Assembly: GCA_002452515.1 (NCBI GenBank)
Contig: DKEN01000105.1
Coordinates: 58,399-70,800, forward strand
Direction of reading: 5' to 3'
Length of the DNA: 12,402 nucleotides
Source: Spartobacteria bacterium UBA6821
Lineage (GTDB): Bacteria > Verrucomicrobiota > Verrucomicrobiia > Chthoniobacterales > UBA6821
The notes under the pieces were generated by a model. The model saw nothing but the letters and a program-made list of their open reading frames with translations, had not been told where the DNA came from and made no database searches. The position numbers and the translations under genes are program-made. Shown here piece after piece: positions 6,128 through 12,402 of the stretch (position 1 is its first letter; each line of letters begins with the position of its first letter).

Positions 6128-6134
6128 ATCAGGT
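5999..6134. repeat. direct repeat copy B, ending in a hairpin
   Basis: Second copy of the 132-bp repeat, offset by exactly 1002 bp from copy A. It ends in an 11-bp perfect stem: ACCTGATTCAG (6108-6118), loop AAAAG, CTGAATCAGGT (6124-6134). The third position of the stem is T-A here and C-G in copy A, so pairing is kept although both bases changed. The stop codon of the NACHT gene (6129-6131, minus strand) lies in the right arm. Confidence 0.85.
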
Positions 6135-9100
6135 TCGCTGCCAGTCTACTTCCTCTAGCGGTCGAAGAGTGAGTACATCAAGTTGAATCAGCGCATCGAA
6201 TGCAGCCGCACAAATATCTGGTGGATATTCGTCTTTATGCGACAGCAATTGTTTCAGTACCAGTTGCAAAGAGGAAAACGCTGCTTTTGGTATCGCCTGA
6301 GGCATAGCTCGCAGTCGAGTAACAATCTGATCCTTGGCGTGGAAGCTTGAGCTAATTATCTTATTGAAAATTTGTGGTTCACTATACAGCTTTGCCTCCT
6401 CCAACGTTGGACGATTAAGGAGCAAACAACGGATAAGGGTGCGTATTTGATCGCTGTGCAACTCACAATTGTATAGTTGAGAGATGGCTCGACGATTCAT
6501 TTCGAGTGATAACTCTGAAGGAATATCTCGGAAATGGCTGAGGATGTGTGTAACTAGACTTAAGGAAGTATCATCATTAATTTTAAGTAATTCAGAAGCA
6601 AATTTATGTAGATTGTCAGTATTGGATTGAGGCATCATTTGCAACCAAATGGATTCGGCTCGTTTGCTATTTACCATCCGCCAGAATCCTGATAATAAGA
6701 TAGGATCGACATCTTCAATCCGAAGAGCAACCCCGATAATTAGCCGCGCCCAACTTTCAGGAAAGTTGGAAGGGTTCTGAATTTCTTTGATGATATTATG
6801 CAGCTCGCCTGCTGTAATATTTGCGAAATTTATAGTTGTGACGATGTTATTTATTATCTGTGATTCGTAAAGATCGCCTTTGTTATGAAGGGTAACCGCA
6901 ATTCGCATGAGTTTCAAAAACGGAATGTCAACTGAGGGTAAATAATCTAAAAAATAATTTGGGAGGATGCGAGAAAGTTCAATAAATCCTTTCGGTAGAG
7001 CTACTGTTTTTGCCCACCTAGTTTCGCGCAAAGCAGAAACAAAAGAAGCTTCTACTAATTCTTCTGTTACGAGAGTATCCCACTGACGAGGAGGGAATAA
7101 AAACACTGTCCATCCATTCTTTGGTGTTGATGCACTATTACTGAATGTCGATGCAAGTTCGTGTGGGAGCATAGATTCTCCATCCTTAGAAAATAAGTAT
7201 CTCATTTCGGCCTTATAGTGTTGCCACTGCTCCTGAGAATCAAATTCTTCAGGTGATGGCCCAAGAACAGATTTGTAATGAAGCATCCAAGAGACCTCTT
7301 CTGGCAAGATGCTTATAGCCGCGCGAACTTGCTCATAAAGCAATGGATCATCTGGCGTCTGAAGAGCTAGAAATAGTGCTTTCAGATATGCTGCGTAACG
7401 ATCCTGTGTTTCAGGTTGCTCGTCAAAGCACAGTAGTTCTTGGCCTTGAATTGAAAATTCCAGCCACTTCGGGGAAGTTATTGTCATTAGTGACCCACCG
7501 ACTTGGTCGAATTCAATGCTCTCACGTGGATTGAATTCCACTGGAAATTCCATAAATTCAAAAACACTATTTATTCCTTTAACTTCAGAATAAATGGAAT
7601 TTAAAGTGCAAAAGAATCGCAGTTTTCGATTCGAAGGGAGCCGTTTTATGATCTGCGTGACTCCGTCAGAATGGCGCCAGTGACCGCTGTATACTAGGAC
7701 ACGGAGAACTTTAAATAGAGCTTCTTCCTCAGCCAACTCAAGATCGATGGCCAATTCCTTTGTGAGAATAATTTCAATGGCCTTGTAGCACAAAGTGGGA
7801 TCACTAAGCGTCTCGGAAATAAAACTCACAAACTCCGAATGCTCGGCCGAAGTGAAGGGTATCACATGAGGGAACAACCAGAGCGCAAACATCCGGTTTC
7901 CAAACGAAGGCTTAGTGATCTGTTTGAATGTCTTCCAAAGCTCTCGCCAAGCATTCACGGTTCTTAGATTTGCAATAATTGGAATCACCCAATCTTGTCC
8001 TAACCATGTCCACCATTCCTGTTCTGGCATGCATCCTTCAATTGTTTTGCACAACTGTTCAAAACGAAAACGCCCAAACTCTGGCAAAGCAAAAATGACA
8101 GCACGCCTAGTTGGAAGCTCATTTACAAGCTCATCAATCTGTAGTTCTCCCCTATGCGATGATATTGCACCATACGCCCAAGCCATCTGTTGCGCTGGCT
8201 TGGCAATAGCAGAATAAAACCGTAGTACCTGCTGCCAGTATGCTCCGCGGGCGACCAAACATGAAAAAGCTCGCTCTGGATCGGCTTCCATGTGATTCGA
8301 GATATAATTGGCTGCAAAGTATTCTCTGTAAGGCTGAATAACAAAATCAATGTCAGCTTGGTTGGCACCTTTTCCTGACAAAAACAGGAGCCGATCTGTA
8401 GAAAGATTATATATATGCTGAATCTCTTGGTTTGGTATCCCCTGAACCTGTTCATCCCCCTTAACGAGCCGCCATACATCCCACACTAGATCTTTAAACT
8501 TCTCTTCAGGCATAACGCCGTTTTCACCTCGAGCAACACCCTCATGAATTTGATAGCCTACCATCTCGTGAAGTAGCTTCAATTCGGTTTCGTAGCGAGC
8601 AATTAGGTCGCTTTTTGTCTTTTCACGTTGAAACACAACTTCAACATATTTCTCGAATAGCTTATGTCGTTCCTCGGGAATATCACTCTTCTTCCGGACG
8701 ATGCTTAGCATTACAGTTGCTTGCAAAAGTGTTGTAGCTAGTCGGCGGACAGCATCGGATTTCATGCCTCGTTTGATCCTATCGTCTGCCTCAACGCGCT
8801 CCTCTGTGTTTTTGATTCTTTCACTCAACCAGTCCGCAGCATACGAATAAAAATCATTTTCATTTAGTTCGTTTATCACCCACCGTAGGGGCTGAAAACG
8901 ATCAAATTCGCCATGGTAACCTTGAGGACGACTAGACATGACGACCTGTAGATCCACCCCCTCTCCGTAACAACGATTTAGAAATGCATCGCAGTCCTTC
9001 AGTATTTCATCGCGGTCATCCTTATTAGGGACTTCATCTAACCCATCGAGGATTAGAAGTGTGGGATTTGAAGAAACTAGAGAGAAGATGTCATCCTGAG

Positions 9101-10259
9101 TGAGTGAAGATTCAACTGCGCCTCCGATTAATTGGCGCGCGATGTATGAGGCTATTCCGACAGGTATGTTGCCATCAGATTGTAACTTCCTCCATTTTAT
9201 ATATCTTCTCAATTCTACTCGAAACGGGTAACGCAAAGTACTCGATGCATCAAGATCAGCTGGGGTCCAATTAGGGGGTAGCTTTAATCTGCTGGCAAGA
9301 GAAGTCGCAACAGAGGGATCCATAATCCGGGCAGCATGGTATAGTGCTAAAAATTGAGTAATTGTGCTCTTCCCGTATCCTGGCCCAGCCAGAAGCATGA
9401 TCTTTTGGTGTGATCCCCAAAGAAAAGGAAACCCAGATGATACTTCATCGAAGTCTTCAGGGAGGATCGTTTGGGAGTCATGCGAACAGTTTGATTCTAA
9501 TTCCCATGTTGCAATGAGCTCGCGGTAACAGTCTGGTATGCTTTGTTTTTCGAGTTGCAGTGTTTGATCAACGAAAATTTTGCTCAGAGGTAATGGGTCA
9601 TCATCTCCTGCTTCTTCGGAGCGAGCCTTAGATTCATTATCTACGAGATGCTTGAGATAGCCGCGAAAGCAACTCTCCCGACGATTTTCGTTATGGGCCA
9701 GCTGCCTATGCATTGCATTCAGGATGTCTCCCGGCAGGATTAGTTCGGAGTATGCAGTTCGAATCTCTGGATTGTTATCGAGCATGCGAGACAGATCTGC
9801 GGCGTCCCATACTTCGATATTGGGTATTTTTGCTTTCCAATCATGCGCTGTTTTTGTCACTTTATCACGCGTTCCGATTAGGCTTGCCCCTGTCAATGGA
9901 ACATTTGTGATCAAAACATAATGGTCGCAAGCGATCTCATATTTGGTGGTTATTTTTTCTAGTTCAACTTTTAAGTCGGCAACCACAGCAGCTCCTGCTC
10001 CTGCCCATCCACGTAGCCCGATGTCGTGAAATTTAACTTGGAAGACCCAATGCTTCGGAGCATCGGTGAGGCTATTCTCAGGACGTATATATTCCGGATG
10101 ATTTGGCGATTGCCTCCACGTTGCTTCTCGTGCTCCATCAGCCCCTGCGGCTCCAAACTGGATCAACTCGCCGGCATTGCGATGCTTTGTCTCCAAAAGT
10201 GATTGCACCATTTCTTGAAATGAGGTGCTGCCTAATCGATGAAATTGGTATTTGGACAT
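6129..10259 (-). CDS. Mrr-like nuclease-NACHT NTPase fusion, candidate anti-phage NLR-like protein
   Basis: This is a 1376-residue multidomain protein. Residues 1-170 resemble an Mrr-type PD-(D/E)xK endonuclease: FQEMVQSLLE helix, D41 in GADGARE, then Q74-x-K76 in WVFQVKFHD, the Q-x-K variant typical of Mrr. Residues about 285-560 are a NACHT NTPase: Walker A GPGYGKST (292-299), Walker B LLILDGLDEV (401-410), a SSRPQGY sensor-like motif near 445, and a winged-helix-like region with IPEERHKLFEKYVEVVF. A typical post-NACHT segment, FVIQPYREYFAANYI, follows. The remaining ~800 residues look helical but match no repeat family I recognise; this is the likely sensing part. Known relatives are bacterial NACHT defence proteins and Avs STAND nucleases, which cut DNA after phage sensing. 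The role here is inferred. The gene is more AT-rich than its neighbours, suggesting transfer. Confidence 0.85.
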   Translation of the reverse strand: MSKYQFHRLGSTSFQEMVQSLLETKHRNAGELIQFGAAGADGAREATWRQSPNHPEYIRPENSLTDAPKHWVFQVKFHDIGLRGWAGAGAAVVADLKVELEKITTKYEIACDHYVLITNVPLTGASLIGTRDKVTKTAHDWKAKIPNIEVWDAADLSRMLDNNPEIRTAYSELILPGDILNAMHRQLAHNENRRESCFRGYLKHLVDNESKARSEEAGDDDPLPLSKIFVDQTLQLEKQSIPDCYRELIATWELESNCSHDSQTILPEDFDEVSSGFPFLWGSHQKIMLLAGPGYGKSTITQFLALYHAARIMDPSVATSLASRLKLPPNWTPADLDASSTLRYPFRVELRRYIKWRKLQSDGNIPVGIASYIARQLIGGAVESSLTQDDIFSLVSSNPTLLILDGLDEVPNKDDRDEILKDCDAFLNRCYGEGVDLQVVMSSRPQGYHGEFDRFQPLRWVINELNENDFYSYAADWLSERIKNTEERVEADDRIKRGMKSDAVRRLATTLLQATVMLSIVRKKSDIPEERHKLFEKYVEVVFQREKTKSDLIARYETELKLLHEMVGYQIHEGVARGENGVMPEEKFKDLVWDVWRLVKGDEQVQGIPNQEIQHIYNLSTDRLLFLSGKGANQADIDFVIQPYREYFAANYISNHMEADPERAFSCLVARGAYWQQVLRFYSAIAKPAQQMAWAYGAISSHRGELQIDELVNELPTRRAVIFALPEFGRFRFEQLCKTIEGCMPEQEWWTWLGQDWVIPIIANLRTVNAWRELWKTFKQITKPSFGNRMFALWLFPHVIPFTSAEHSEFVSFISETLSDPTLCYKAIEIILTKELAIDLELAEEEALFKVLRVLVYSGHWRHSDGVTQIIKRLPSNRKLRFFCTLNSIYSEVKGINSVFEFMEFPVEFNPRESIEFDQVGGSLMTITSPKWLEFSIQGQELLCFDEQPETQDRYAAYLKALFLALQTPDDPLLYEQVRAAISILPEEVSWMLHYKSVLGPSPEEFDSQEQWQHYKAEMRYLFSKDGESMLPHELASTFSNSASTPKNGWTVFLFPPRQWDTLVTEELVEASFVSALRETRWAKTVALPKGFIELSRILPNYFLDYLPSVDIPFLKLMRIAVTLHNKGDLYESQIINNIVTTINFANITAGELHNIIKEIQNPSNFPESWARLIIGVALRIEDVDPILLSGFWRMVNSKRAESIWLQMMPQSNTDNLHKFASELLKINDDTSLSLVTHILSHFRDIPSELSLEMNRRAISQLYNCELHSDQIRTLIRCLLLNRPTLEEAKLYSEPQIFNKIISSSFHAKDQIVTRLRAMPQAIPKAAFSSLQLVLKQLLSHKDEYPPDICAAAFDALIQLDVLTLRPLEEVDWQRT

Positions 10260-10269
10260 AGGGGAGCTT

Positions 10270-10312
10270 GTTTATTTAAATAGTAGTTGTAATTTTTCGG
10301 ACAAAAATTACA
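10270..10312 (-). promoter_or_regulatory. putative NACHT-gene promoter with overlapping hairpin/operator
   Basis: On the minus strand TTGTCC (10304-10299) and TATTTA (10282-10277) are 16 bp apart, which would give a short leader before the ATG at 10259. A perfect 10-bp dyad, TGTAATTTTT (10288-10297) with AAAAATTACA (10303-10312) and loop CGGAC, covers the -35 box and most of the spacer. It could be a repressor site. No Shine-Dalgarno site precedes the ATG (CTCCCC only). Confidence 0.4.
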
Positions 10313-10420
10313 GGGAATTCGCCAAGATTTGGGAGAGGGATCTTTCTGTAATTGCTTTGTAAATGTCTGCAAGAAAAAGGGAAGCCCTTCTTTCCCAAAA
10401 GCAGAGAAGCTGATTGATTA

Positions 10421-10554
10421 TCGCGCAAAGACGCAAAGGCGCAGAGTGGAGCAAACTGGAGAATCGGAAGTATTAAGATGTTGAACATTTTCACATCATT
10501 GTTTCTTCATGTTCTTCATGATGAAATTCTTTGCGCCTTGGCGTCTTTGCGCGA
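10421..10554. repeat. inverted-repeat element resembling an empty GxxExxY cassette
   Basis: The left arm (10421-10446) starts TCGCGCAAAGACGCAAAGG. The right arm (10529-10554) is its reverse complement at 24 of 26 positions. Both arms are built from repeated CGCAAAG-type units, the same design as the CGCGGAG units bounding the GxxExxY gene at 3245-3691. Only 82 bp lie between them and encode nothing recognisable. They include a tandem 9-mer TTCTTCATG (10503-10520) and a GAACAT...ATGTTC dyad. With the promoter above, this fills the ~305 bp between the NACHT gene and uvrB. Confidence 0.7.
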
Positions 10555-10564
10555 GTCTATGATC

Positions 10565-12402
10565 TCACCGCTTCCAGCCTTTCCTACCACCCTTTGCCTT
10601 TTTCGGTTTGGTCATCGCCGCAGTGATGTTTCCGCCACTTTTGAGTTCCATGATTTGATCCCTCAGGAGGGCGGCCCGTTCGTATTCGAGCTTTCCTGAA
10701 GCCTCTTTCATTTCCAGTTCCAGTTCCTTGATCAGGGTAGCGACATCAAGCGGAGTTTCCTGAATGCGGGCGGAGTTTTCACCGCTATCGATCAGCACAC
10801 GGAGGCTCTCCTGCACCGGGCGCTTCACGCTGTGCGGAGTAATGCCATGTTTGCGGTTATGCTCCATCTGACGGCGGCGGCGATCCTCGGTGATTTCGAG
10901 GAGATCTCGGATGCTCCCAGTGATCTTGTCAGCGAAGAGATAGACCTCCCCATGCACATGACGGGCGGCGCGCCCGGCAGTCTGGATGAGTGAGGTTCGG
11001 CTGCGGAGGAAGCCCTCTTTGTCGGCATCCAGAACACAGACGAGACTGACCTCGGGGAGATCGAGGCCTTCACGAAGGAGATTGATTCCGATGAGGATAT
11101 CGAATTCACCGGCCCGCAGCGAACGCAGGATCTCGACGCGCTCAATTGTATCGATGTCGCTGTGGAGGTAGCGCACCTTGAGCCCGACATCTTTCAAGTA
11201 ATCGGTGAGATCCTCGGCAGTTCGTTTGGTTAGTGTGGTGATGAGGACTCGTTCACCCGATTCAACACGCTGCCGGCAGAGCTCGATGGTTTCATCGATT
11301 TGAGTCTTGAGCGGACGCACGATGATCCGGGGATCAAGAAGTCCTGTTGGACGGATGATCTGCTCGACAATCAGCGGAGTGCCGTGGGTCTCGGTCTCGA
11401 GGACTTGGTCAGCGGCATTGGCTATGAGAGGGAGGCGTGTTTGATCCGGTTCCAGAAAGCCTGTATTGCCGACAAAGCTGTTGCGGAGTTCGATGTCGCC
11501 CGGTGTTGCGCTCACATAGAGCCCTTGGCGGTTCATTTCCAAGAATTCACTGAAATTCAGAGGACGGTTATCGAGGGCGCTTGGGAGGCGGAAGCCATAT
11601 TCCACCAGGGTCATTTTTCGGGCGCGATCCCCGGCATACATTCCACCGACTTGTGGCAGGGTGGCGTGGGATTCATCCACGATGAGGAGTGTGTCCTCGG
11701 GCAGGAAGTCCATCAAGGTGTAGGGGCGTGATCCCTTCTCGCGCCCCGTAAGATGACGGGAATAGTTCTCAATGCCGTTGCAGTAGCCCATCTCCTGCAT
11801 CATCTCGAGGTCATACTCCGTGCGCATCTTGAGGCGCTGCGCTTCGATGAACTTTCCATTCGCCTCAAATTCCGCGACACGCTCCACCATCTCGGTACGG
11901 ATGTTCCGCATGGCCGATTGCATCTTGTCCTTGGGGGTGACGAATTGTTTGGCAGGGAAAAGAGTCAGGTGGGTGAGTTCGCCACGGGAGCGGCCGGTGA
12001 GGGGATCAAAGAGGGCCATGCGGTCGATCTCGTCGCCGAAAAACTCCACCCTGACCGCTTCGTCATCGTTTTGGGCTGGGAAGAGCTCAACCACATCGCC
12101 ACGGACGCGGAATTTTCCACGCTCAAATTCGATCTCGTTCCGCTCATAGAGCATTTCAACAAGGCGCTTGAGAAGTTCCTCCCGGGTCATGCGATCCCCC
12201 TTTTTTATTGTGAGGACCATCTGGAGGAAATCCTCTGGCGAGGCCAGACCGTAGATACAGGAGACGCTGGAGACGACAATGACATCCCGTCGTGTGAGCA
12301 GGGAACTCGTCGTTGAGAGTCGAAGGCGTTCGATCTCCTCGTTGATCGAGCTATCCTTTTCGATGTAGGTGTCGGAACGCGGGATGTAGGCCTCGGGCTG
12401 GT
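10565..12402 (-). CDS. uvrB: excinuclease ABC subunit B, all but the N-terminus (5' end outside window)
   Basis: DNA-damage verification helicase of nucleotide excision repair, working with UvrA and UvrC. The frame is open to the right edge, so about 611 C-terminal residues are seen and roughly 100 N-terminal ones, including Walker A, are missing. An internal ATG at 12220 is not the start: upstream codons read QPEAYIPRSDTYIEKD and VIVVSSVSCIYGL, standard UvrB. Motifs in order are DESHATLPQVGGMY (motif II, near 11675), YVSATPGDIEL, TTLTKRTAEDLTDYL, GINLLREGLDLPEVS and QTAGRAARH. The C-terminal UVR domain (IKELELEMKEASGKLEYERAA) contacts UvrC. The protein ends in a basic tail. Between SATPGDIEL and IRPTGLLDP it has about 30 residues more than E. 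coli UvrB. Confidence 0.97.
   Translation of the reverse strand, partial: QPEAYIPRSDTYIEKDSSINEEIERLRLSTTSSLLTRRDVIVVSSVSCIYGLASPEDFLQMVLTIKKGDRMTREELLKRLVEMLYERNEIEFERGKFRVRGDVVELFPAQNDDEAVRVEFFGDEIDRMALFDPLTGRSRGELTHLTLFPAKQFVTPKDKMQSAMRNIRTEMVERVAEFEANGKFIEAQRLKMRTEYDLEMMQEMGYCNGIENYSRHLTGREKGSRPYTLMDFLPEDTLLIVDESHATLPQVGGMYAGDRARKMTLVEYGFRLPSALDNRPLNFSEFLEMNRQGLYVSATPGDIELRNSFVGNTGFLEPDQTRLPLIANAADQVLETETHGTPLIVEQIIRPTGLLDPRIIVRPLKTQIDETIELCRQRVESGERVLITTLTKRTAEDLTDYLKDVGLKVRYLHSDIDTIERVEILRSLRAGEFDILIGINLLREGLDLPEVSLVCVLDADKEGFLRSRTSLIQTAGRAARHVHGEVYLFADKITGSIRDLLEITEDRRRRQMEHNRKHGITPHSVKRPVQESLRVLIDSGENSARIQETPLDVATLIKELELEMKEASGKLEYERAALLRDQIMELKSGGNITAAMTKPKKAKGGRKGWKR

Noticed and set aside
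8123..8479. Second minus-strand frame of 118 codons inside the NACHT gene
   Set aside because: It lies wholly inside the long, motif-bearing NACHT frame and has no recognisable features of its own.
10276..10494. Small minus-strand protein between the NACHT and uvrB genes
   Set aside because: Its sequence (CAFASLRD-like) is simply translation of the CGCAAAG repeat arm. There is no start context or homology.

Overview
The window looks chromosomal and most likely comes from a member of the Verrucomicrobiota. The reasons are the two DUF5069-type proteins, an ileS-lspA pair, a dodecin, a GxxExxY protein, scarce Shine-Dalgarno sites and an unusual UvrB. This placement is inferred from protein character only, and the genus cannot be told. 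Both ends are cut inside housekeeping genes: ileS enters on the left (+ strand) and uvrB leaves on the right (- strand).

Layout. Positions 1-1535 hold the ileS 3' part overlapping lspA by ATGA. Positions 1536-1837 contain no gene but are rich in inverted repeats, including a perfect 19-bp pair. Positions 1838-3077 hold a + strand DUF5069 gene facing a - strand pair of dodecin and a second, longer DUF5069 gene with a TTG start. Positions 3225-4855 hold holA (DNA polymerase III delta) followed 2 bp later by a GxxExxY gene. The GxxExxY gene sits in a ~450-bp cassette bounded by GC-rich inverted repeats. One repeat supplies the last holA codons and lies just upstream of the GxxExxY start.

Positions 4861-10560 look like an acquired stretch between holA and uvrB. 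An AbrB-type antitoxin / PIN-domain toxin pair (5205-5912) lies between two 132-bp direct repeats, each encoding the C-terminal end of a CopG-like antitoxin and ending in the same hairpin. Beyond it is a 1376-residue gene (6129-10259). Its product joins an Mrr-like PD-(D/E)xK nuclease with a Q-x-K active site, a NACHT NTPase and about 800 residues of unassigned, probably helical sequence. This is the architecture of bacterial NLR-like anti-phage effectors and is the best candidate in the window for an undescribed defence protein. It is visibly more AT-rich than the genes around it.

Positions 10260-10564 hold a probable NACHT-gene promoter overlapping a hairpin, then a short inverted-repeat element resembling an empty GxxExxY cassette. 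uvrB follows.

How it fits together: core information-processing and lipoprotein genes (ileS, lspA, holA, uvrB) frame a small accessory area with a toxin-antitoxin pair, antitoxin remnants, mobile-looking repeats and a NACHT effector. A defence role for the NACHT protein is inferred from domain order, not demonstrated.
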